Assembly (NCBI RefSeq): GCF_016802725.1
Contig: NC_052676.1
Coordinates: 5,039,433 to 5,103,432 of the forward strand
Direction of reading: 5' to 3'
Length of the DNA stretch: 64,000 nucleotides
Source: Solenopsis invicta
Lineage: Eukaryota; Arthropoda; Insecta; Hymenoptera; Formicidae
The notes under the pieces are model-generated. The model saw only the letters and a list, made by a program, of their open reading frames with translations. It was not told where the DNA came from and did no database searches. This document shows, one piece after another, positions 9,420-20,649 of this stretch (position 1 is the first letter of the stretch; every line of letters begins with the position of its first letter). A program made the translations under genes and the position numbers.

Positions 9420-10871
9420 ATGTCAGCTTCTAAATCAAGTTTATGGTGTGTCGTAAAGGAGTGTAACAATACTACGGAGAAAAGACACTTCTTTTTATTT
9501 CCAAAGGAATATGATAGGTACTGTTTTGTTTTATAATTTTTTTTAAACATATGCAATTCAGTATTATATTTATTTTATATTATATCTATCATCTATGTAT
9601 CTATATATATATATATATTTTTTTAAATTTTTTATATTAATAATTTTCTGTAAAATTCATAGATGGTTGCAATGGATACGTGCATGTGGAAGGTATGATT
9701 TAGAGGTAATGGGTCCCGAATACGCTCATCGCAACTATCGACTGTGCCACTTGCATTTTGAAGAAAAGTGGTACAAAATAGGCAAAAGTAGAGCCAATCT
9801 TCATCCTGATGCAATACCAACTATATTTTTTGGGACAAAGTAAATAATGCATTTTTAAAACATAGTTTCTAAATAATATATGTTTTTCTAATGAACAACA
9901 ATTAATAATATATAAAATAATATTTTATAACTTTTATAGCAATACATCTGTAACATCAGAAAATGTTGGAAATATAGTTGAGGCTTGTCAAAAAGAAGAA
10001 ACAAGCAGGTTTTTAAACTTTTACATATTTCACAATATTTTTTTAAAGAGTTTTTGCTATCCGTTATTCAATATAATACTTTATAAATATATATTTTAGA
10101 TAAATCAATAAAAATTTATTTATTTGGATAAAGTTATGTAAATAGGCGGTAATATTAAAAGTATATATTATATGTTTCAGCAATATCCAGTCAACAGAAA
10201 TATTGCCCATGGATACCTATGCCGACATTGCTAAACCGTGAGTTCTTATTTATAATTACATAAATACATTTTAATTATAGTATTTGTAAAAATATAACAT
10301 TTAGGGCATTTAATTATTATTTTAAAATATATATAATTTTTTCAAATTATATTTCTCACAATTTTATGTGTTATATTATAATTTCACTATATTTCTCTCT
10401 TACTATATTTTAAATAAAATAAAAACACACTTAAAAGTAATGATTGTATAACAAATTTCAGAATATATTTTAGTTATTTACTAGTTTACTTATATATGTA
10501 TATCTAGTTATACTCAATCTCTTTAAATTCATATTTTTATGTCTTCCCAGTTTTATATCTTAATTTTCAACGTTTTTACAAAATTATTCTGTTTCTGTTT
10601 GTGTAGGAGTACATCCAGCAATACTGATTTATCAACTGTGACAGAAAGTCCGAGGAAGAGGAAATTAAAAGACCGAAATTTAAAGTTAAAGGCAGAAAAT
10701 AAAATGCTGCGAGAAAGAATTAGACGGCTTCAAAAGAAGATCGAAAAATTGAAAAATATAAGAAAAAATAAGGAAGATGTCAAGGAACATGAGAGTCTCC
10801 GTCAGTTAGGTTGTAAGTTACTACCTCCAAATGTGGCACAATTATTATCTGCACTGGGAGAGAAGATATAA
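9420..10871 (+). CDS. THAP plus leucine-zipper protein, five exons, 221 residues
   Basis: My model joins 9420-9517, 9663-9839, 9940-10008, 10181-10237 and 10607-10871. Every intron is GT-AG and all four interrupt a codon after its second base. The joined frame is 666 bases with no internal stop. Residues 1-92 are a THAP zinc finger: C10, C15, C61 and H64 as ligands, W34/W37, and AIPTIF at 83-88. Residues 92-148 are a Ser/Thr/Glu-rich linker. PRKRK (149-153) starts a basic stretch that could be a nuclear localisation signal. Leucines 154, 161, 168, 175 and 182 fall exactly seven apart, giving a five-heptad leucine zipper. The C-terminal 30 residues are unassigned. By family knowledge the protein should dimerise and bind DNA, probably the element ends. 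It lacks any catalytic domain, as does the Drosophila KP repressor. A repressor role is an inference; an alternative is a domesticated or decayed transposase N-terminus. A candidate poly(A) signal AATAAA lies at 11170. Confidence 0.82.
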
Positions 10872-11603
10872 TCCACATATATTATATCCACGTTCATGTT
10901 TTATTAATGTTTATGATTTAATATTTATTGCTTTATTTTTTAGGATTAAGATGTTTTAAAACTGATTATGTATTTCTCGGGTGCGATGTGGTCTGCATTC
11001 TTTTCCTTTACTGTCACTATTTCTTTTTTATTACTGGTGCAACTGTGTGTGTAAGATAAGGTGCATTAGAATGTAAGATAAAATATTAATTTTTTTTATC
11101 TTTTTTTATCTTTTTTTTACATAAATAGGTATTCCTGTTTCTTGTGCCAAGAATTATAATAGCTGCATTAATAAATAGAAAACTACAAGAAGAAGAAGAA
11201 TTGTATAAATACTACTATTATATATAAAAAGTTTGAAATTGTGTATAACTTTCAAAATATAAATTTTTATTAGAAGTTAATTCATTTATAATTACATAAT
11301 GTTAATATTAGGTTAATAAGAATTTTAATATAATGTTTGTTTTATAAATATTATTAGTCTTATTTTAATTGTTTCTATTATTCCCCGTATGATCTAAACA
11401 TTTATAGAAAGATTTTACGTATCACTCTTAAATACACTTCGTATCAAATTTTTATAATCAGTTAAAAATCTATAAATTATGTATATGATTACAAAGTAAA
11501 GTTATTTAAGCCAAATGTGTATAAACAAACTTATTTTTACCTTTCTAATTTGTCCCATGTAAATTTCACCTTTCACTGAAAGAATGTGCTCTCTGATTTA
11601 AAG
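10872..11603. other. Non-coding middle part of element R
   Basis: AT-rich with no recognised gene. From 11132 on it is matched by L (5928 downwards). A 37-codon open stretch at 10944-11060 follows a TTTTTTAG acceptor-like sequence and has no recognised motif; no matching donor is seen at the end of the preceding exon. The single TAA at 11428-11430 is the empty site of the MITE found in L. Confidence 0.6.
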
Positions 11604-12293
11604 CTCTAAGACTCAACTTATGTAATTAAAAATATTACAAGTATTAGAACAACTTAAATTTCTTTATTTTATCATTATAAACTAGATCTAAATGTTTAAT
11701 CATCAGAAAAATTCATTGTAATAAAGATAAAGCAATAACAGTTATGATTTAGATTCAGTTTTGCGAAAGCGAATTACCTCTAAGACTCAACTTGTGTACT
11801 TAAAAATATTACAAGCAATATAACAACTTAAATTTCTTTATGTTATCATTATAAACTAAGTCTAAATGTTTAATCACCAGAAATATTTATGAAAATAAAG
11901 ATAAAGCAAAAACAGTTATGATTTAGATTAAAAGTTTAGAATCACCAAGATGTTTCGCTTTCATAAAACTGAATCAAAATCATTACTGTTGCTTCATCTT
12001 TATTATAATAAATATTTCCAGTAATTAAATATTTAGACCTAGTTTTTAATGATAAAATGAATAAATATAAGTTGTTCTAATATTTATAATATTTTTAATT
12101 ACACAAATTGAGTCTTAGAGGTATTTCGCTTTCGCAAAACTGAATTTAAATCATAAGTTATTGCTTTATCTTTATTATAATGAATATTCCTGGTGATTAA
12201 ACATTTAGGCTTAGTTTATAATGATAAAATAAAGAATTATAAGTTGTTCTAGTGCTTGTAATATTTGTTTTTACACAAATTGAGTTTTAAAGG
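11604..12293. repeat. Four ~174-bp subterminal repeats of R, two in each orientation
   Basis: Copies begin at 11604 and 11778 (plus) and end at 12120 and 12293 (minus). Each contains CTCTAAGACTCAACTT-like and TTTTGCGAAAGCGAAT-like words or their complements. The arrangement is head-to-head, so the block can fold on itself. It mirrors 4617-5308 in L. Confidence 0.8.
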
Positions 12294-12357
12294 TAGTGTT
12301 TTCTTTTTATTTAAACTCAACGTTTTTTTTAAATTTTACGCATTTTTTTACAGAAAC

Positions 12358-12358
<1 letters not shown>

Positions 12359-12388
<30 letters not shown>

Positions 12389-12389
12389 T
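12359..12389. repeat. (AT)n(AC)n microsatellite in R
   Basis: A short AT run followed by about nine AC units; the shorter counterpart of the tract at 4507-4551. Confidence 0.93.
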
Positions 12390-12795
12390 TTCTTTTTTAT
12401 CAATATTTGTTGAATTGTATATATATTTTTCCTTTGTTATATATATTTTCTTTATTTACATATTTTTTATTGTTTGAATAGTATATTGCGTGATTAACTA
12501 CTTATTTATATCGTTTTTATTTAATTTATATCTTAAATATAACAATCAACTTGCAAATAATACGTTTGAAAAAGAGAGGGAAATGATAAAAGGATGACAA
12601 GGGAACAGCCGTTGTACTTGAAATGAAATACATATACATTTCAAGTTTAGTGAAAGCGAGATACAACATTTTAGTGCAGCACCAAAGAGCAGATCTATGA
12701 TTGGTTACCTACTTAGCTCGCGCATGTGCAGTTCAATTTCGTACACGCTAAGATCAAAGGTGCCGACAGGGAGTTGCGCTACTGGATATACTGTG

Positions 12796-12802
12796 GTTTT
12801 AA
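12796..12802. repeat. Target-site duplication of element R, right copy (GTTTTAA)
   Basis: Identical to 8935-8941 on the left of R. Confidence 0.8.
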
Positions 12803-12838
12803 GCTACATATGATATGATGTAAGATACATTATAAGTA

Positions 12839-13069
12839 GAGTCCTATATAAAGAGAGAAGCGACATCGAACCCCCACCACAACCTTCAGTATCCAATTGA
12901 GTCCTCTACCGCCATTTTGGGACCGCTCTAACGTCATCAAACACCATTCGTATCATTCTGCAAACAGCTGTGGTCACAATATAGCTGCTCACTTAGCCAA
13001 TCAAGTATCAATCAGATTACCAATCAGAGCTTCGGACATCAATGTCGCTTCTCTCTTTATATAGGACTC
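12839..13069. mobile_element. 231-bp MITE with 28-bp inverted ends and TA duplication
   Basis: The ends GAGTCCTATATAAAGAGAGA (extending to GCGACAT) are exact reverse complements of each other. TA occurs on both sides (12837-12838 and 13070-13071), as in Tc1/mariner-type MITEs. There is no coding capacity. The internal part contains several CCAAT-like words and a CCGCCATTTTGGGACCG stretch that loosely resembles the neighbouring MITE. Confidence 0.88.
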
Positions 13070-13079
13070 TAATCATAAG

Positions 13080-13296
13080 CAAGGACCGTGGATTGGCGTT
13101 GGAGGGGAAGGAAGGTCGTTGCATAGCCACCATTTTCGGGACAGCGAGTCAATGTTAGTGTACATAGGTACTACAGCTATTAGTTGTATGAGTGAGCAAG
13201 TGTGCAGTAAAAGTATGGCCGCCGCCATTTTCGTTCCACATTGTTGAAGTGGATGCAACGACCTTCCTTCCCCTCCAGGCCAATCCAGGGACCTTG
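13080..13296. mobile_element. 217-bp MITE with ~45-bp inverted ends and ATCATAA duplication
   Basis: The left arm CAAGGACC ... GGAGGGGAAGGAAGGTCGTT and the right arm (its reverse complement, with three or four differences) end at 13296. ATCATAAG (13072-13079) and ATCATAAA (13297-13304) flank it and differ only in the last base, fitting an 8-bp duplicating superfamily (hAT or P type). No gene is present; open frames over this region on both strands only reflect the repeat. Confidence 0.82.
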
Positions 13297-13384
13297 ATCA
13301 TAAACAGAGAGGAACTTGAGAGCGGCCACGGCGGCCTTTTTCCTATAACGCTTCGAAAATCCCGTACACTAGTGACGCACATCT

Positions 13385-13571
13385 ATTCTGGTCAGAATGG
13401 GAACTACGTGTCACATCCATTTTGCAACCCGCTGTTAAAAACATGGATGTTAGCACGGACAACAACCCCCATCCATCTCTCGAGAAATGGATGTAGGTTG
13501 TTGTCCGTGCTAACATCCAATTTGCTGCAAATAAAATCTGACGCGTATCGCGTATGTTGTATCCAGAATAG
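13385..13571. repeat. Possible third MITE around a hairpin core
   Basis: CTATTCTGG (13385-13393 area) and CCAGAATAG (near 13563-13571) could be short inverted ends enclosing the strong hairpin at 13444-13519. The ends are only about nine bases and no target duplication was found, so the limits are uncertain. Confidence 0.4.
13444..13519. repeat. 76-bp near-perfect palindrome
   Basis: The arms TGGATGTTAGCACGGACAAC and complement meet at TCTCGAGA (13478-13485). Only three or four positions per arm mismatch. The transcript of either strand would form a long stable hairpin. Confidence 0.9.
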
Positions 13572-14300
13572 GGGTCGAGAATGTGCACAAATGATTAATT
13601 ACGTCTACTTTCGCGTAATTTTTTATTTATTATAGTCTGAATTATTTACATTAACATTGATATTAATACAAATCAATAAGTTTATGCCCATATTTTGCAC
13701 AATCATATTTTTACTTAAAAAAGATGTTTAATAGTAACAGAGAGAATTTGGTTCTTTAATAAAGAAACATTCATTTTACGCAGTACTTAAAAAATAATTA
13801 TAATTAACATCGCATCATATGATGAAGAAGAAATAAATGTCTTTCCACGAATAAATATACCATCCTTTTATTTTTACATAATTCTTTATTATTTAAACGT
13901 CTTCAAATTATGCTTTTGAAAAAATTAGCTTTTTTAATTTTTTTAAATCTTGACGCAACTCTCTCTCTCTCTCTCACTCTTTCTCTCTTTCTCTTTTAAC
14001 GTGATTGTCCTTTAATTGTTTAGGCCTTCAGTTAAAGAGAGAAAGCATCGCGGTGATAGACATGGAGCAAGCGGCGATGTTATCTCTATGGATACCCTCC
14101 TCTTCACTCCCCTCTCGACACACACGTTTTCCGTGCTACGTTTAGGCCGTAAAATTCAGAAAGAGGATTTCGGACGATTTCTGCGCAGGGACGTAGAGAG
14201 ACTAGAAAGCGCCCACTCTTTTTTTACTATGTTACAATGACATATACATGCAAACGCATGATTTACAAATGACAATACGCGCGATTAATATGGCACAATA

Positions 14301-14331
<31 letters not shown>

Positions 14332-14407
14332 TAATAAAAATCAATGAAATATATGGATACTTGAGTATTATTTTTATTCTCTAACTTACAAACGTGAAGA
14401 TTATAGA
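13572..14407. other. Unassigned DNA with simple repeats before the satellite
   Basis: Contains a CT-rich tract (13959-13996), an (AAT)n microsatellite (14301-14330) and AT-rich sequence. Between them, 14026-14240 is less AT-rich and has a 74-codon open frame preceded by a pyrimidine tract and TTTAG, which could be a splice acceptor; the translated sequence (for example RKIQKEDFGRFLRRDVERLE) is not one I recognise, so an exon is only possible (about 0.2). Between 14370 and 14407 the sequence begins to resemble the satellite in patches. Confidence 0.5.
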
Positions 14408-16347
14408 TCTGAATGGCTAAAGTGAAAGACGAAAGGGTCATATCAGTCAAAGTTCGAAATTTTTGAGTAAAATTGTTTTTTTTCCGAATTTCTTTAATAT
14501 CTCTGTGTTATGATAGCCCTAAGAAGAGATATTACTTTTATCATGATTTATCGAATCGCTGAAATGAAAAAGGAAAGACTTATATCAGGCAAATTTCGAA
14601 ATTTTTGAGAAAAATTTTTTTTGCGAATTTCTCCAATATCTCTGCGTTTTGATAGCCCCCAGTAAAGTTCTAACTTTTATCATAATGGATCGAATCGCTA
14701 AAGTGAAAGACGAAAGAATTATATCAGTCAAAGTTCAAAATTTTTGAGTAAAATTGTTTTTTTTCCGAATTTCTTCAATATCTCTGTGTTCTGATAGCCC
14801 TAAGAAGAGATATAACTTTTATCATGATGTATCGAATCGCTGAACTGAAAAAGGAAAGACTTATATCAGGTAAATTTCAAAATTTTTGAGTAAAATTTTT
14901 TTTGCGAATTTCTCCAATATCTCTGTGTTCTGATAGCCCCGAGAAGAGTTCTAACTTTTATCATAATGGATCGAATCGCTAAAGTGAAAGACGAAAGAGT
15001 TATATCAGTCAAAGTTCGAAATTTTTTAGTAAAATTGGTTTTTTTGCGAATTTTTCCAATATCTCTGTGTTCTGATAGCCCACAGAAGAGATTTAATTTT
15101 TATCATGATGTATCGAATCGCTGAACAAAAAAAGGAAAGACTTATATCAGGCAAATTTCGAAATTTTTGAGTAAAATTTTTTTGCGAATTTTTCCAATAT
15201 CTCTGTGTTCTGATAGCCCGGAGACGAGTTCTAACATTTATCATAATGGATCGAATCGCTAAAGTGAAAGACGAAAGAGCTATATCAGTCAAAGTTCGAA
15301 AATTTTGAGGAAAATTTTTTTTGCGAATTTCTCCAATATCTCTGTGTTCTGATAGCCCTATGAAAATATATAACTTTTATCATGATGTATCGAATCGCTT
15401 AACTGAATAAGGAAAGACTTATATCAGGCAAATTTCGAAATTTTTGAGTAAAATATTTTTTGCGAATTTCTCCAATATCTCTGTGTTATGATAGCCCCGA
15501 GAAGAGTTCTAACTTTTATCATAATGGATCGAATCGCTTAACTGAATAAGGAAAGACTTATATCAGGCAAATTTCGAAATTTTTGAGTAAAATATTTTTT
15601 GCGTATTTCTCCAATATCTCTGTGTATGATAGCCCCGAGAAGAGTTCTAACTTTTATCATAATGGATCGAATCGCTAAAGTAAAAGACGAAAGAGTTATA
15701 TCAGTCAAAGTTCGAAATTTTTGAGTAAAATTGTTTTTTTTCCGAATTTCTTCAATATCATTGTGTTCTGATAGCCCTAAGAAGAGATATAACTTTTATC
15801 ATGATGTATCGAATCGCTGAACTGAAAAAGGAAAGACTTATATCAGGCAAATTTCGAAATTTTTGAGTAAAATTTTTTTTGCGAATTTCTCCAATATCTC
15901 TGTGTTCTGATAGCCCCGAGAAGAGTTCTAACTTTTATCATAATGGATCGAATCGCTAAAGTCAAAGACGAAAGAGTTATATCAGATAAAGTTCGAAATT
16001 TTTGAGTAAAATACTTTGTGCGAATTTCTCCAATATCTCTGTGTTCTGATAGCCCCGAGAAGAGTTCTAACTTTTATCATAATAGATCGAATCGCTAAAG
16101 TGAAAGACGAAAGAGTTATATCAGTCAAAGTTCGAAATGTTTTAGTAAAATTGGTTTTTTTGCGAATTTCTCCAATATCTTTGTGTTCTGATAGCCCTAA
16201 GAAGAGATATAACTTTTATCATGATGTATCGAATCGCTGAACTGAAAAAGGAAAGGCTTATATCAGACAAATTTAGAAATTTTTGAGTAAAATTTTTTTT
16301 GCTAATTTCTCCAATATCTGTGTGTTATGATAGCCCCGAGAAGAATT

Positions 16348-19300
16348 CTAACTTTTATCATAATGGATCGAATCGCTAAAGTGAAAGACGAAAGTGTTAT
16401 ATCCGTCAAAGTTTGAAATTTTTGAGTAAAATTTTTTGTGGTAATTTCTCCAATATCTCTGTGTTCTGATAGCCCCGAGAAGAGTTCTAACTTTTATCAT
16501 AATGGATCGAATCGCTAAAGTAAAAGACGAAAGTGTTATATCAGTCAAAGTCCGAAATTTTTTAGTAAAATTAGTTTTCTTGCTAATTTCTCCAATATCT
16601 CTGTGTTCTGATAAACCACAGAAGAGATTTAACTTTTATCATGATGTATCGAATAGCTGAACTGAAAAAGGAAAGACTTATATCAAGCAAATTTCGAAAA
16701 TTTGAGGAAAATTTTTTTGGCGAATTTCTCCAATATATCTGTCTTCTGATAGCTCCGAGAAGAGTTCTAACTTTTATCATAATGGATCGAATCGCTAAAG
16801 TAAAAGACGAAAGGATTATATCAGTCAAAGTTCGAAATTTTTGAGTAAAATGGTTTTTTTGCGAATTTCTCCAATATCTCTGTGTTCTGATAGCCCCGAG
16901 AAGAGTTCTAACTTTTATCATAATGGATCGAATCGCTAAAGTGAACGACGAAAGAGTTATATCAGTCAAAATTCGAAAATTTTGAGGAAAATTTTTTTTG
17001 CGAATTTCTCCAATATATCTGTGTTCTGATAGCCCCGAGAAGAGTTTTAACTTTTATCATAATGGATCGAATCAGTAAAGTAAAAGACGAAAGGGTTATA
17101 TCAGTCAAAGTTCGAAATTTTTGAGTAAAATTGTTTTTTTTCCTAATTTCTCCAATATCTCTGTGTTCTGATAGCCCACGTAAGAGATATAACTTTTATC
17201 ATGATGTATCGAAATGCTGAACTGAAAAAGGAAAGACTTAGATCAGGCAAATTTCGAAATTTTTGAGTAAAATTTTTTTTGCCAATTTCTCCAATATCTC
17301 TGTGTTCTGATAACCCCGAGAAGAGTTCTAACTTTTATCATAATGGGTCGAATCGCTAAAGTGAAAGACGAAAGAGTTATATCAGTCAAAGTTCGAAATT
17401 TTTGAGTAAAATACTTTGTGCGAATTTCTCCAATATCTCTGTGTTCTGATAGCCCCGAGAAGAGTTCTAACTTTTATCATAATGGATCGAATCGCTAAAG
17501 TAAAAGACGAAAGTGTTATATCAGTCAAAGTCCGAAATTTTTGAGTAAAATTATTTTTTTTCCGAATTTCTTCAATATCTCTGTGTTCTGATAGCCCACA
17601 GAAGAGATTTAACTTTTATAATGATGTATCGAATCGCTGAACAAAAAAAGGAAAGACTTATATCAGGCAAATAGCGAAATTTTTGAGAAAAATTTTTTTT
17701 GCTAATTTCTCCAATATCTCTGTGTTCTGATAGCCCCGAGAAGAGTTCTAACTTTTATCATAATGGATCGAATCGCTAAAGTGAAAGACGAAAGAGTTAT
17801 ATCAGTCAAAGTTCGAAATGTTTTAGTAAAATTGGTTTTTTTGCGAATTTCTCCAATATCTTTGTGTTCTGATAGCCCTAAGAAGAGATATAACTTTTAT
17901 CATGATGTATCGAATCGCTGAACTGAAAAAGGAAAGGCTTATATCAGACAAATTTCGAAATTTTTGAGTAAAATTTTTTTTGCTAATTTCTCCAATATCT
18001 GTGTGTTATGATAGCCCCGAGAAGGGTTCTAACTTTTATCATAATGGATCGAATCGCTAAAGTGAAAGAGAAAGAGTTATATCAGTCAAAGTTCGAAACT
18101 TTTGAGTAAAATTTTTTGTGGGAATTTCTCCAATATCTCTGTGTTCTGATAGCCCCGAGAAGAGTTCTAACTTTTATCATACTGGATCGAATCGCTAAAG
18201 TAAAAGACGAAAGATTTATGTCAGTCAAAGTCCGAAATTTTTTAGTAAAATTGTTTTTTTTCCGAATTTCTTCAATATCTCTGTGTTCTGATAGCCCACA
18301 GAAGAGATTTAACTTTTATCATGATGTATCGAATCGATGAACAAAAAAAGGGAAGACTTATATCAGGGAAATTTCGAAATTTTTGAGAAAAATTTTTTTT
18401 GCGAATTTCTCCAATATCACTGTGTTCTGATAGCCCCGAGAAGAGTTCTAACTTTTATCATGATGGATCGAATCGCTAAAGTGAAAGACGAAAGAGTTAT
18501 ATCAGTCAAAGTTCGAAATGTTTTAGTAAAATTGGTTTTTTTGCGAATTTCTACAATATCTTTGTGTTCAGATAGCCCTAAGAAGAGATATAACTTTTAT
18601 CATGATGTATCGAATCGCTGAACTGAAAAAGGAAAGGCTTATATCAGACAAATTTCGAAATTTTTGAGTAAAATTTTTTTTGCTAATTTCTCCAATATCT
18701 GTGTGTTATGATAGCCCCGAGAAGAGTTCTAACTTTTATCATAATGGATCGAATCGCTAAAGTGAAAGACGAAAGAGTTATATCCGTCAAAGTCCGAAAT
18801 TTTTGAGTAAAATTTTTTGTGGTAATTTCTCCAATATCTCTGTGTTCTGATAGCCCCGAGAAGAGTTCTAACTTTTATCATAATGGATCGAATCGCTAAA
18901 GTGAAAAACGAAAGAGTTATATCCGTCAAAGTTTGACATTTTTGAGTAAAATTTTTTGTGGTAATTTCTCCAATATCTCTGTGTTCTGATAGCCCCGAGA
19001 AGAGTTCTAACTTTTATCATAATGGATCGAATCGCTAAAGTAAAAGACGAAAGAGTTATATCAGTCAAAGTCCGAAATTTTTTAGTAAAATTAGTTTTCT
19101 TGCTAATTTCTCCAATATCTCTGTGTTCTGATAAACCACAGAAGAGATTTAACTTTTATCATGATGTATCGAATAGCTGAACTGAAAAAGGAAAGACTTA
19201 TATCAAGCAAATTTCGAAAATTTGAGGAAAATTTTTTTGGCGAATTTCTCCAATATATCTGTCTTCTGATAGCTCCGAGAAGAGTTCTAACTTTTATCAT

Positions 19301-19400
19301 AATGGATCGAATCGCTAAAGTAAAAGACGAAAGGATTATATCAGTCAAAGTTCGAAATTTTTGAGTAAAATGGTTTTTTTTTGCGAATTTCTCCAATATC
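16348..19400. repeat. Higher-order repeat, 2520-bp unit (18 monomers)
   Basis: A run of variant monomers at 16348-16860, including the rare GCAAATTTCGAAAATTTGAGG form and GATAAACCACAG, recurs exactly 2520 bp downstream (18868-19380). Upstream of this the offset becomes 2381 bp, showing that one monomer was gained or lost. Confidence 0.8.
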
Positions 19401-20649
19401 TCTGTGTTCTGATAGCCCCGAGATGAGATCTAACTTTTATCATAATGGATAGACTCGCTAAAGTGAACGACGAAAGAGTTATATCAGTCAAAATTCGAAA
19501 ATTTTTAGGAAAATTTTTTTTGCCAATTTCTCCAATATATCTGTGTTCTGATAGCCCCGAGAAGAGTTCTAACTTTTATCATAATGGATCGAATCGCTAA
19601 AGTAAAAGACGAAAGAGTTATATCTGTCAAAGTTCGAAATTTTTGAGTAAAATTGTTTTTTTTCCGAATTTCTTCAATATCATTGTGTTCTGATAGCCCT
19701 AAGAAGAGATATAACTTTTATCATGATGTATCGAATCGCTGAACTGAAAAAGGAAAGACTTATATCAGGCAAATTTCGAAATTTTTGAGTAAAATTTTTT
19801 TTGCCAATTTCTCCAATATCTCTGTGTTCTGATAACCCCGAGAAGAGTTCTAACTTTTATCATAATGGTTCGAATCGCTAAAATGAAAGACGAAAGAGTT
19901 ATATCAGTCAAAGTTCGAAATTTTTGAGTAAAATACTTAGTGCGAATTTCTCCAATATCTCTGTGTTCTGATAGCCCCGAGAAGATTTCTAACTTTTATC
20001 ATAATGTATCAAATCGCTAATGTAAAAGACGAAAGAGTTATATCAGTCAAAGTCCGACATTTTTGAGTAAAATTGTTTTTTTTCCGAATTTCTCCAATAT
20101 CTTTGTGTTCTGATAGCCCTAAGAAGAGATATAACTTTTATCATGATGTATCGAATCGCTGAACTGAAAAAGGAAAGGCTTATATCAGACAAATTTCGAA
20201 ATTTTTGAGTAAAATTTTTTTTGCTAATTTCTCCAATATCTGTGTGTTATGATAGCCCCGAGAAGAGTTCTAACTTTTATCATAATGGATCGAATCGCTA
20301 AAGTGAAAGACGAAAGAGTTATATCCGTCAAAGTTCGAAATTTTTGAGTAAAATTTTTGTGGTAATTTCTCCAATATCTCTGTGTTCTGATAGCCCCGAG
20401 AAGAGTTCTAACTTTTATCATAATGGATCGAATCGCTAAAGTGATAAACGAAAGAGTTATATCAGTCAAAGTTCTAAAATTTTGAGTAAAATACTTTGTG
20501 CGAATTTCTCCAATATCTCTGTGTTCTGATAGCCCCGAGAAGAGTTCTAACTTTTATCATAATGGATCGAATCGCTAAAGTAAAAGACGAAAGAGTTATA
20601 TCAGTCAAAGTCCGAAATTTTTGAGTAAAATTATTTTTTTTCCGAATTT

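Larger units (their letters stand above)
8942..12795 (+). mobile_element. Element R: 3.85-kb THAP-gene DNA transposon
   Basis: The ends are inverted repeats: CACAGTATATACAGTAGCGC at 8942 and its reverse complement (with one A/C difference) ending at 12795. They are followed inward by about 100 bp of imperfect inverted repeat. It is flanked by GTTTTAA at 8935-8941 and 12796-12802. It carries one five-exon THAP gene in its left half, a hairpin upstream of that gene, and a block of four subterminal repeats in its right half. There is no nuclease or transposase catalytic domain, so R must depend on an enzyme from elsewhere. It is the fuller sister of L. Inverted ends, short duplications and a THAP protein point to a P-like element; Kolobok-type elements also use THAP proteins but have TTAA duplications, which are not seen here. 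Confidence 0.88.

Noticed and set aside
8942..12795. Full P-element transposase in R
   Set aside because: After the THAP and leucine-zipper part the frame ends at 10871, and no RNase H-like catalytic region can be read in the remaining 1.9 kb on either strand.
13073..13635. Overlapping 61-147 codon frames on both strands
   Set aside because: They follow MITE arms and the hairpin, read open on both strands and show no protein motif.
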